From: Cellulosimicrobium cellulans
GTDB taxonomy: Bacteria > Actinomycetota > Actinomycetes > Actinomycetales > Cellulomonadaceae
Reading direction: 5' to 3'
Assembly (NCBI RefSeq): GCF_016921195.1
Contig: NZ_JAFGYF010000002.1
Location: forward strand, 310,001-374,000
DNA: 64,000 nt
Both the position numbers and the translations under genes were made by a program. The notes under the pieces were generated by a model, which was not told where the DNA came from, ran no database searches, and saw nothing but the letters and a program-made list of their open reading frames with translations. How positions within the stretch are numbered: the stretch's first letter is position 1; each line of letters begins with the position of its first letter. Below, one piece after another: positions 26,095 through 32,936 of the stretch.

Positions 26095-26225
26095 GCATCC
26101 ATGCTCGCGCACAATGCGGGCGCTATCCGTCCTGATGGGCGGAGAAGGTGGTCGTACGAGCCCGGGGCGCCGGGCCAGTGCTCGGGGCCCCGACCCGCGG
26201 ACCCCGCCGATCCGAAGGAGACGTC

Positions 26226-26642
26226 ATGTCCGTCCAGACCACCCCCCACCTCAACTTCCGTGGCGACGCCCGTGCCGCGCTCGAGCACTACCGCGCGGTG
26301 TTCGGCGGCGACCTCGTCATCACCACGTACGGCGACCTGGGCCAGGCGCCGGACCCGGCCGAGGCCGACCTCGTCGTCTGGGGCCAGGTCAGCGCGCCGA
26401 GCGGCTTCCGCGTCATGGCGTACGACGTCCCCGCGGGACGGCCCTGGAGCCCCGGTGAGGCGCCGTTCTTCGTCTCGGTGCGTGGCGACGACGTCGAGGA
26501 GGTCCGCGGCTACTGGGACGCGCTCGTCGACGGCGCGACCGTCGTCGCGCCGCTCGCGTCGTCCGGCTGGGCACCGCTGTACGGGATGCTCACGGACCGG
26601 TTCGGCGTCACCTGGGTGCTCGACGTCGCGGCGAGCCGCTGA
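26226..26642 (+). CDS. VOC family protein (PhnB-like)
   Basis: The 138-residue single-domain protein opens HLNFRGDARAALEHYRAVFGGDLVITTYGD, a PhnB/glyoxalase-like start, and ends GMLTDRFGVTWVLDVA, the usual VOC close. The metal-binding residues of true glyoxalases are not complete, as in other PhnB-like proteins, so the enzymatic role is uncertain. It has an AAGGAG site and is divergent from the WYL regulator, which may control it. Confidence 0.87.
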   Translation: MSVQTTPHLNFRGDARAALEHYRAVFGGDLVITTYGDLGQAPDPAEADLVVWGQVSAPSGFRVMAYDVPAGRPWSPGEAPFFVSVRGDDVEEVRGYWDALVDGATVVAPLASSGWAPLYGMLTDRFGVTWVLDVAASR

Positions 26643-26647
26643 GCCCG

Positions 26648-26688
26648 GGCCGGGGCGCTCGTCGCTCGTCGCGACGCGCGCCCCGGCC
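26648..26688. terminator. Hairpin between convergent VOC and glycosyltransferase genes
   Basis: GGCCGGGGCGC (26648-26658) pairs perfectly with GCGCCCCGGCC (26678-26688) around a 19-base loop. It lacks a U-tract. It can serve both converging transcripts. Confidence 0.5.
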
Positions 26689-26774
26689 GGCACCCCGCCG
26701 CCTCACCCGCGTGCCCTTCTCGACACGGGCCACGTCGTGCAGCCCTTCGCGCTGCACGACGACGGCGGCGCACC

Positions 26775-27542
26775 TCAGGACCGCGACCTCGCGCACGCGG
26801 AGATCGAGCCCGTCGCCGCCGCACCCCTGCCGCGCCAGCGGTCGCGCCACCGCTCCCACGGTGGCGCGACCGTCCAGTTGACGCGCAGCGTGCGCCACGC
26901 GCGGTCCATGCGCCGCCGGCGCTGGCGCCGCCCGCGCAGCGAGCGCGCCGAGACACCGACCCGCCACGTCCGGTCGAGCACGGTGCGCCGGCGCGGCCCG
27001 AGGCGGAAGGACAGGTCGAGGTCGTCGTGCACCTCCGGGTCCTCCCGCTCGACGACATCACGCACCGCGACCCAGGTCGACCTCCGCAGCGCCATGCACG
27101 ACCCCCAGAGCGCGGTGTGGCCGAGCGCGAGGTGGCACAAGACGTAGTACGCGCCGAGATAGGCGGACGCGACGGCCGTGCGCGCGCCGCGCGGGAGGTC
27201 GTCGAACGTGCCCGTGCCGGTCATGGCGTCGAGCGAGGGGTCGTCGGCCATGCGGTCCACGACCCGTCGCACCCAGTCGACGTCCGGGCGCGAGTCGGCG
27301 TCGAGACGCGCGATGACGTCGCCGCGCGCGGCGTCGTACCCGGCCGCGGCCGCGGCGGGGATGCCCACGCGTTCCTCGCGCACGACGACCGCGCCCCAGC
27401 GGCGGGCGACCAGCGCCGAGTCGTCGCCCGAGGCGTTGTCGACGACCACGACCTCGAGAGGTGCGACGGACTGCCGGGCGAGCAGGGCGAGGCACCGGTC
27501 GAGCGCCTCGGCGTCGTCCCGGACGGGGACGACGACGGACAC
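26775..27542 (-). CDS. Family 2 glycosyltransferase
   Basis: The 255-residue GT-A enzyme has a nucleotide-sugar region VSVVVPVRDDAEALDRCLALL, VVDNASGDDS, and the DxD-like metal site ARLDADSRPD. The acceptor region includes GTGTFDDLPRG, and a DPEVHDDLDLSFRL motif follows. I use GTG at 27542; a CTG at 27557 overlapping the stop of the upstream gene (CTGA) would add MLTRPT-type residues and is a real alternative. The C-terminal 45 residues are rich in Arg and Trp. It probably transfers a sugar to a lipid or surface polymer and is in one operon with the membrane protein at 27554. Confidence 0.82.
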   Translation of the reverse strand: MSVVVPVRDDAEALDRCLALLARQSVAPLEVVVVDNASGDDSALVARRWGAVVVREERVGIPAAAAAGYDAARGDVIARLDADSRPDVDWVRRVVDRMADDPSLDAMTGTGTFDDLPRGARTAVASAYLGAYYVLCHLALGHTALWGSCMALRRSTWVAVRDVVEREDPEVHDDLDLSFRLGPRRRTVLDRTWRVGVSARSLRGRRQRRRRMDRAWRTLRVNWTVAPPWERWRDRWRGRGAAATGSISACARSRS

Positions 27543-27553
27543 CGTGGGGCGGG

Positions 27554-28156
27554 TCAGGGCGTCGCCCCGGGCCGGAGGCTCGCGGGCAGGAGGAGCCCCG
27601 CGACGACGGCGCCGAGCAGCCCTGCGGCGAGGTCGGTCACGGTGTCGCCGTAGCCGACGCCGATGCGGTCGTCGAGGTAGGTGTGCCCGGCCCACTCGCC
27701 GAGCTCCCACAGGATCGCGAGCACCGCGCCCAGGCCGGCGGTGACGACGAGGACGCCGGCCCGGGCCCGCCCGGGACGCAGGATGCCGGGTCCGGCGAGC
27801 ATGCCGGCGCGGACGAGGGCGACGTACGCCACGGCGGCGACGAGGCCGGTGCAGGCGGCGTGGACGGGGAGGTCGAGCCACGGCGCGGCGCGGTACCACT
27901 CGAGCTGCGCGGCCCAGGCCGAGGCGAGGAGCGTGACGCTGTACGCGACGTCCAGGGGGGCGGCGAGGCCGAGCGCGCGCGGCACGATCGTGCCGCCCAG
28001 GACCAGCAGGAAGAGCGCCGTCGCGACGCCGTCGAGGCCCACGGCGACGACGACGCTCGCCGCCGCCGCGGCGCGCACCGCGTCGCCCGGGACGAGACCG
28101 GCCCGGGCGCGCACGGCGCTCGTGGAGGCTGCCCGGGGGGCGGAGGTGCCGGACAT
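27554..28156 (-). CDS. Membrane protein, DUF2238/YjdF-like
   Basis: The 200-residue protein has about six hydrophobic segments. The conserved-looking part is LPVHAACTGLVAAVAYVAL followed by LGAVLAILWELGEWAGHTYLDDRIGVGYGDTVTDLAAGLLGAV. The WELGEW and GDTVTDL pattern resembles DUF2238 (YjdF) membrane proteins, whose function is unknown. The start at 28156 has a GAGGAG site seven bases upstream. It is followed 11 bases later by the glycosyltransferase gene, so a joint role in envelope modification is plausible but unproven. Confidence 0.7.
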   Translation of the reverse strand: MSGTSAPRAASTSAVRARAGLVPGDAVRAAAAASVVVAVGLDGVATALFLLVLGGTIVPRALGLAAPLDVAYSVTLLASAWAAQLEWYRAAPWLDLPVHAACTGLVAAVAYVALVRAGMLAGPGILRPGRARAGVLVVTAGLGAVLAILWELGEWAGHTYLDDRIGVGYGDTVTDLAAGLLGAVVAGLLLPASLRPGATP

Positions 28157-28297
28157 CGACGACTCCTCGGACGGTGGTGCGGCGGAGTCACAGCCTCGCC
28201 CGGGGGCGGGCGGCTCGCACGCCCGCACGTCCCGCGGCGGGTCGACCTCCGAGCCGGCCGCCCGGGACGAGCCGGGCGGACGACACGCCCGCGGCCG

Positions 28298-29149
28298 TCA
28301 GTCCCAGGAGGCCGTGGCCGGGTCGACGCCGCGCGAGCGCGCGTTCGCCTCGATCGCGGCGCGGAGCCACGCGGCCAGGCCGGGGGCGAGGCCGTCGTAG
28401 TGCGCCCGGAAGCCGTCGTCCTCCACGAACCGCCGGGCCAGGCACACGTGCCGGGCGGGCGTGCAGTCGAAGTGCGCGCCGATCGAGGCGCGGTGGCGCT
28501 CGGCCAGCGCGAGCCCGCGCGCCGACGACGGCTCGACACCCTCGCGGCACGCGGCGGCGAGATCGGCCTCGAGCGTGGCGACGTCGTCGGCGAGGTCCTG
28601 CCAGTCGTCGAGCGTCCGCTCGGCGGACCGCTCCGCGTACTGCGCCCACTGCGGGGTGTCTCCCCAGCGTTCGCGCGCCTCGGCGGGCCACGCCGGGTCC
28701 CACGTCGCGCCGAACAGCGCGACCTGCTCCGCCGGCGTCAGGAGCAGGCCGCGCTCCCTGGCCTCGACGAGACGGTCGAGCGCACGGGCCGTGCGTTCCA
28801 TCCGCGCGATGCGCTCGCCGAGCAGCGCCCGATGGCGGCGCAGGGCGTCGACCGCGTCGTCGCCGGGCGCGTCGAGCAGCCCGGGGATGTCCTCGAGCGC
28901 CACGTCGAGCTCCCGGTACGCCACCACGCGGCGCAGGCGCGCGACGTCGGCGGGCGAGTACAGCCGGTAGCCCGCCGCGGTGCGCTCCGAGGGCCGGGCG
29001 AGGCCGACGGCGTCCCAGTGGTGCAGCGTCCGCACCGTGACCCCGACGGCCGCGGCCGCCTCGCCGACGGTGAGCGCGTCGGCGACGCGGCGGGGCGCAC
29101 GTTCCGTCGTCACGCGCCCCAGTGTCACCCGGACGGCACCGGCCGTCAT
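28298..29149 (-). CDS. MerR-family regulator with TipAS-like domain
   Basis: The 283-residue protein has a MerR winged helix (LTVGEAAAAVGVTVRTLHHWDAVGLARPSERTAAGYRLYSPADVARL), a coiled-coil segment with RHRALLGERIARMERT, and a C-terminal TipAS domain (ARERWGDTPQWAQY, CTPARHVCLARRFVEDDGFRAHYD). TipA proteins bind thiopeptide antibiotics through this globin-like fold. The ATG at 29149 overlaps the VOC gene stop (ATGA); a GTG at 29113 is an alternative that starts nearer the HTH. Confidence 0.85.
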   Translation of the reverse strand: MTAGAVRVTLGRVTTERAPRRVADALTVGEAAAAVGVTVRTLHHWDAVGLARPSERTAAGYRLYSPADVARLRRVVAYRELDVALEDIPGLLDAPGDDAVDALRRHRALLGERIARMERTARALDRLVEARERGLLLTPAEQVALFGATWDPAWPAEARERWGDTPQWAQYAERSAERTLDDWQDLADDVATLEADLAAACREGVEPSSARGLALAERHRASIGAHFDCTPARHVCLARRFVEDDGFRAHYDGLAPGLAAWLRAAIEANARSRGVDPATASWD

Positions 29150-29652
29150 GCGGTGGGCGCCTCGATCCCGATGTCGTGGATGAACCGTGCGGCGTCGCTC
29201 TCGGGGTCGTAGGGACGCGCGGCGGTCATGACGACGCGCGTGCTCTCGGGCGTGCGGACCTCGACCTCGACGGAGCCCCACGGCGTCTCCCGGGGGCCGG
29301 TCGTGCACCCGGGCGAGACGGCCTCGCACGCGGCGACGATCGCGTCGACCTGGGACAGCACGCACGAGAAGCTCACGGCGAGCGCGCTCGGCTCCGGCGC
29401 GGGCGGGCCCGGGACGAGCAGGACGTCCTGGAACGCCCAGCGGCGCAGGTGCACGACGCCACCCGGGACGGAGAACAGGTCGAAGAACCCGAGGCCCTGG
29501 GTCCAGAGGTCGACGGACGCGGCGAGGTCCGCCGTCGGGATCGTGACGAACTGCGGCATGCCGTAGATGCCACGGAACGGCTCGGGCGCGACGGCGTCGG
29601 GTCCCGGGACGGGGACGGGGGACAGGTCGAAGGCCGGGAAGGTGTCGGTCAT
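29146..29652 (-). CDS. VOC family protein
   Basis: The 168-residue glyoxalase/bleomycin-resistance-fold protein has MPQFVTIPTADLAASVDLWTQGLGFFDLFSVPGG, then VHLRRWAFQDVLLVPG and the final ESTRVVMTAARPYDP. The fold is used by drug-binding resistance proteins as well as dioxygenases. It is translationally coupled to the TipAS-type MerR gene, which fits a drug-binding pair, but no activity can be assigned from sequence. Confidence 0.82.
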   Translation of the reverse strand: MTDTFPAFDLSPVPVPGPDAVAPEPFRGIYGMPQFVTIPTADLAASVDLWTQGLGFFDLFSVPGGVVHLRRWAFQDVLLVPGPPAPEPSALAVSFSCVLSQVDAIVAACEAVSPGCTTGPRETPWGSVEVEVRTPESTRVVMTAARPYDPESDAARFIHDIGIEAPTA

Positions 29653-29685
29653 GCGTCCAGCGTGGGCCCTGACGTCGCGTCAGGG

Positions 29686-30282
29686 TCAAGCACCCGTGCG
29701 CCGCTCGTCGGCGAGCAGCGCGTACGTCACGCCGTCGACCCAGCCGAGGTCGCGGTGCAGCGAGTCCCGCACGCCCACGCCCTCGCGCCGCATGCCGACG
29801 CGCTCCATGAGCCGCCACGACGGCTCGTTGGCGAGGAACGCGTTCGCGACGACGCGCCGCAGGCCGAGGTCGTCGAAGCACACCGTGAGCAGGGCACGGA
29901 CGGCCTCGGTCGCGTACCCGCGCCCCTGGTGCGACGGCGAGAACGCCCAGCCGATCTCCGCCTCGTCCGGGCGGGGGCGGTCGACGACGTCGCGCTGACC
30001 CCAGCCGTCGCGCACCGCGAGGTAGAGGTCGCCCACGACCTCGCCGTCGTGCTCGACGACGAGCGTCGTCGCGAGCCGGCCGGGATCGCGGTGGTGCTCA
30101 CGCCACTCCTCGATGCTCGAGAACCGCTGGGAGAGCCAGCGGTCCACCGCGGGCAGGCTGCGGTAGACGAAGAGGGCGTCGGCGTCGTCGGGCCGGGCGC
30201 GGCGCAGCGCGAGGCGTGCGGTCGCGACGGGCCAGGCGACGCGGTCGAGGACGTCCGGGCGGACGTCGGTGGTGTCGGCCAT
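29686..30282 (-). CDS. GNAT family N-acetyltransferase (RimJ/RimL-like)
   Basis: The 198-residue acetyltransferase opens LDRVAWPVATARLALRRARPDDADALFVYRS. The acetyl-CoA motif A is IGWAFSPSHQGRGYATEAVRALL (Q-G-R-G-Y-A), and motif B follows with ANAFLANEPSWRLMERVGMRREG. It is closest in pattern to RimJ/RimL-type enzymes acting on protein N termini or small amines. It is 33 bp upstream of the VOC/MerR pair on the same strand and may be co-transcribed. Confidence 0.87.
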   Translation of the reverse strand: MADTTDVRPDVLDRVAWPVATARLALRRARPDDADALFVYRSLPAVDRWLSQRFSSIEEWREHHRDPGRLATTLVVEHDGEVVGDLYLAVRDGWGQRDVVDRPRPDEAEIGWAFSPSHQGRGYATEAVRALLTVCFDDLGLRRVVANAFLANEPSWRLMERVGMRREGVGVRDSLHRDLGWVDGVTYALLADERRTGA

Positions 30283-30351
30283 GGTCACCACCCTGGCACG
30301 CCCCGCGGACCGGGATCGAGCAGATTGCCGTCGGTCACGGTCCCTCCGACG

Positions 30352-30378
30352 TGTCACACCCCGCAGGGGTGCCCGGTC
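30352..30378 (+). promoter_or_regulatory. ECF41-type sigma promoter upstream of the SDR-like gene
   Basis: TGTCACA (30352-30358) is followed 16 bases later by GGTC (30375-30378), inside CCCGGTCG. The published ECF41 consensus is TGTCACA-N16-CGTC, so only one core base differs. The start codon of the downstream gene is 51 bp away. The same pattern and spacing recurs before the sigma factor gene at 31292-31318. Confidence 0.7.
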
Positions 30379-30428
30379 GACACGGGTGACAGGGCGGCAC
30401 GTGCCGCACGCAGCGACAGGAGGACACC

Positions 30429-31187
30429 ATGAAGATCGTCGTGATCGGCGGTACGGGGCTCATCGGCTCGAAGCTCGTCACCGTGCTGCGGGACCGCGGC
30501 CACGAGGCCGTCCCCGCCTCGCCCAACTCGGGCGTCAACACCTTGACCGGGGAGGGCGTCGCGGAGGTGCTGGAGGGCGCGGACGTCGTCGTCGACGTCT
30601 CGAACTCGCCCTCGTTCGAGGACCAGGCGGTCCTCGACTTCTTCCGCACCTCGACGGGCACCCTCCTGGCGGCCGAGGAGAAGGCCGGCGTCCGCCACCA
30701 CGTTGCGCTGTCCGTCGTGGGCACGCAGGGCCTCACCGAGAGCGGGTACTTCCGCGCGAAGATCGCGCAGGAGGAGCTCATCACGGGCTCGCCGGTGCCG
30801 TACTCGATCGTCCACGCGACGCAGTTCTTCGAGTTCCTGACGTCGATCACGGACGGCGCCACGCAGGACGGCGTCGTGCACCTCGCGCCGGTCCTGTTCC
30901 GGCCGATCGCCGCCTCCGACGTGGCCGTCGCCGTCGCGGACGTCGCCACGGGCGCGCCGGTGCGCGGCGTCGTCGAGGTCGCGGGGCCCGAGGTCTACCG
31001 GCTCGACGAGCTCGTGCGGACCACGCTCGCGTCGCTCGACGACCCGCGCGAGGTCGTCGCCGACCCGGAGGCCCGGTACTTCGGCGCACCGCTGTCCGAG
31101 GGCTCGCTCGTCCCGGGCGACGGCGCGGTGCTCGGCGGCACCCGGCTCGCGGACTGGCGCACGCAGCAGTCCGTGGCGACGCGGTAG
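30429..31187 (+). CDS. NAD(P)H-binding SDR-like protein (NmrA/epimerase type), ECF41 partner
   Basis: The 252-residue protein opens MKIVVIGGTGLIGSKLVTVLRDRGHE (Rossmann GGTGLIG) and has VVDVSNSPSFED, HHVALSVVGTQGLTESGYFRAKIAQEELI and the C-terminal GPEVYRLDELVR. It resembles the atypical SDR/NmrA proteins that often accompany ECF41 sigma factors, where the partner gene is a carboxymuconolactone decarboxylase, oxidoreductase or epimerase. It has an AGGAGG site and lies behind an ECF41-like promoter; the sigma factor gene is next downstream. The substrate is unknown. Confidence 0.85.
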   Translation: MKIVVIGGTGLIGSKLVTVLRDRGHEAVPASPNSGVNTLTGEGVAEVLEGADVVVDVSNSPSFEDQAVLDFFRTSTGTLLAAEEKAGVRHHVALSVVGTQGLTESGYFRAKIAQEELITGSPVPYSIVHATQFFEFLTSITDGATQDGVVHLAPVLFRPIAASDVAVAVADVATGAPVRGVVEVAGPEVYRLDELVRTTLASLDDPREVVADPEARYFGAPLSEGSLVPGDGAVLGGTRLADWRTQQSVATR

Positions 31188-31291
31188 CGGACGGCGCGGG
31201 GGCGCGCGCGGGCCTCAGCACCGGACGACGCCGGCCGTCGTCGACGCGCGCACGAGCCGCAGGACCCGTGCGCGTTCCGTTCGTCGTGCCG

Positions 31292-31318
31292 TGTCACGGA
31301 TCGCGGCGCCGTCCGGTC
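31292..31318 (+). promoter_or_regulatory. ECF41-type sigma promoter upstream of the sigma factor gene
   Basis: TGTCACG (31292-31298), 16 bases, GGTC (31315-31318) inside CCGGTCG. This copies the element before the SDR-like gene at the same spacing and lies 59 bp from the ATG at 31378, which suggests autoregulation. Confidence 0.65.
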
Positions 31319-31377
31319 GGGTGGGCAGAGCGTCCGGCCGACCGGCCGGGGTGACGGCGGCACGAGGGCGGGCGAGG

Positions 31378-32265
31378 ATGACGGGCGTGGACGAGGCAGC
31401 GGCGGACCTCACGACGGCGGAGCAGCAGTTCAGCGCGGCGCGGCGCCGGCTGTTCGGGATCGCGTACCGGATCCTGGGCAGCGCGGCCGAGGCCGACGAC
31501 GTGCTCCAGGACGCGTGGGTGCGCTGGCAGACGTACGACCGCGCGAGCGTGCGCAACCCGGACGCGTTCCTCACGACGACGGTGACGCGGCTCGCGATCA
31601 ACGTCTTGCAGTCCGCGCGCGTGCGCCGCGAGACGTACGTCGGCCCGTGGCTTCCCGAGCCCGTGGACACGAGCGCCGACCCGACGCTCGGGGCCGAGAG
31701 GGGCGAGGCGCTCGAGGTCGCCCTCCTCATGCTCCTCGAGAAGCTCACCCCGACCGAGCGCGCGGCGTACGTGCTGCGCGAGGCGTTCGACTACCCGTAC
31801 GAGCAGATCGCGGAGATCATCGGGCACTCGCGGGCGAGCGTGCGCCAGCTGGTGAGCCGCGCGCGCCGCCACCTCCGCGACGAGCGCCGCACGCCCGTCG
31901 CCCCGGAGGCCCAGCGCCGTCTGCTCACGGCCTTCGTCGCCGCGGCCCAGGCGGGCGACGTCGCGCTCCTGGAGCAGCTCTTCGCCGAGGACGTGATCTC
32001 CTACTCCGACGGCGGGGGAGCGGTCCGCGCGTCGAAGTTCCCGGTCGTCGGGCGCCCGCGCGTCGCGAAGTACCACCACGCGTTCGCCGCGCGCTTCTGG
32101 GCGGGCGTCGAGGTCGAGCCTGCCGACGTCAACGGGTACCCGGCCGTCAAGCTCTCGCGCGACGGGGAGCTCTTCGCCGTGCTCACGGTCCGCGCCACGA
32201 CCGACGGCATCGACCGCGTGCTGTGGATGATGAACCCGCAGAAGCTCGCGGCCGTCTCCGCGTAG
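31378..32265 (+). CDS. ECF41-family RNA polymerase sigma factor (SigJ-like) with SnoaL-like C-terminal domain
   Basis: The 295-residue protein has sigma region 2 (about residues 15-80: RRRLFGIAYRILGSAAEADDVLQDAWVRWQ), then the WLPEP linker motif diagnostic of ECF41, sigma region 4 (LTPTERAAYVLREAFDYPYEQIAEIIGHSRASVRQLVSRARRHL), and an NTF2/SnoaL-like extension carrying DGGG and, at the end, NPQKL (NPDKL in the family). In ECF41 proteins this extension regulates activity in place of an anti-sigma factor. No anti-sigma gene is nearby. The ATG at 31378 follows GGCGAGG; an in-frame start at 31291 overlaps the promoter and is unlikely. Confidence 0.92.
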   Translation: MTGVDEAAADLTTAEQQFSAARRRLFGIAYRILGSAAEADDVLQDAWVRWQTYDRASVRNPDAFLTTTVTRLAINVLQSARVRRETYVGPWLPEPVDTSADPTLGAERGEALEVALLMLLEKLTPTERAAYVLREAFDYPYEQIAEIIGHSRASVRQLVSRARRHLRDERRTPVAPEAQRRLLTAFVAAAQAGDVALLEQLFAEDVISYSDGGGAVRASKFPVVGRPRVAKYHHAFAARFWAGVEVEPADVNGYPAVKLSRDGELFAVLTVRATTDGIDRVLWMMNPQKLAAVSA

Positions 32266-32272
32266 GCCCGGC

Positions 32273-32677
32273 ATGCCCCAGCGCGACAGGACGGCGGCAC
32301 GGCGCGAGGCCGACCGCGCCGCGCACGACCGCGTCGTCGAGGCGCTCCTGCGCGCGACCACGACCGGAGACCGGGACGCCGTGCGCGGGCTGCTGGACCC
32401 GACGGTGACCCTGTGGGTCGACGCGGCCGGCAGCACCGCCGCGACGCCCGGGGTCGTCGAGGGCGTCGACGAGACGGCCCTGGCGCTGTGCCGCGTCCTG
32501 CGCGTGGGGCCGGGCGTCGAGGTGGCGGCGCGGTCGGTGAACGGCGTCGCCGGCCTCGTCGTACGGCAGGACGGCGTCGTGACCGGCGTCGTGAGCGTCG
32601 CGGTGCGGTCCGGCCGGGTGGCCGAGGCGTGGGTCGTGCTCAGCCCGTCCAAGCTCGCGCGGTGGAACCGGGACTGA
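32273..32677 (+). CDS. Stand-alone SnoaL/NTF2-like protein
   Basis: The 134-residue protein begins seven bases after the sigma factor stop. It has RVVEALLRATTTGDRDAVRGLLDPTVTLWVDAAG, RSVNGVAGLVVRQDGVVTGVVSVAVRSGRVAEAWVVLSPSKLARWN. The layout (dose of disease-type NTF2 helices, NG-x-GLVV strand, final SPSKLxxWN) matches the SnoaL-like C-terminal domain found on SigJ-type sigma factors, including the NPDKL-like end. It could therefore be a duplicated, detached regulatory domain acting on the same sigma factor. Binding of a ligand or of the sigma factor is untested. Confidence 0.7.
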   Translation: MPQRDRTAARREADRAAHDRVVEALLRATTTGDRDAVRGLLDPTVTLWVDAAGSTAATPGVVEGVDETALALCRVLRVGPGVEVAARSVNGVAGLVVRQDGVVTGVVSVAVRSGRVAEAWVVLSPSKLARWNRD

Positions 32678-32900
32678 CGCCTCGACCGGCGGCGACGCGG
32701 CGCGCTGCCCGCGTTCGTCGACGGGCTCCTCGCGCCGTGGGACCTCGCGGTGCCGGAGGACGTCTGGTCGGCCGGGCGTCAGGCCGCGTCCGACGGGCTC
32801 CGCTCCGGCGCGCTCGACGAGCCCCGCCTGGCCGCACGCCGACGCCGCCGCCACGGCGGCGATGGTCGCCGTCGTGCGGGACGCGCCCGACCTGACCTGA
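32678..32900 (+). pseudogene. Possible decayed coding remnant
   Basis: Directly after the stop of the previous gene, and in the same frame, the sequence reads like protein for about 48 codons (LPAFVDGLLAPWDLAVPEDVW, then RQAASDGLRSGALDEPRLA). It then turns into an Arg run, while a frame shifted by one base continues sensibly (DAAATAAMVAVVRDAPDLT) to a TGA at 32898. No family was recognised and no start with a ribosome site exists. This could be chance in a GC-rich genome. Confidence 0.3.
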
Positions 32901-32927
32901 CGGCGCCCCGGCGGAGCCGGGGCGCCG
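32901..32927. terminator. Strong hairpin between convergent genes
   Basis: CGGCGCCCCGGC (32901-32912) pairs perfectly with GCCGGGGCGCCG (32916-32927) around a three-base loop, a 12-bp stem. It separates the ECF41 group from the convergent ABC-F gene. Confidence 0.7.
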
Positions 32928-32936
32928 CCCCGTGCG

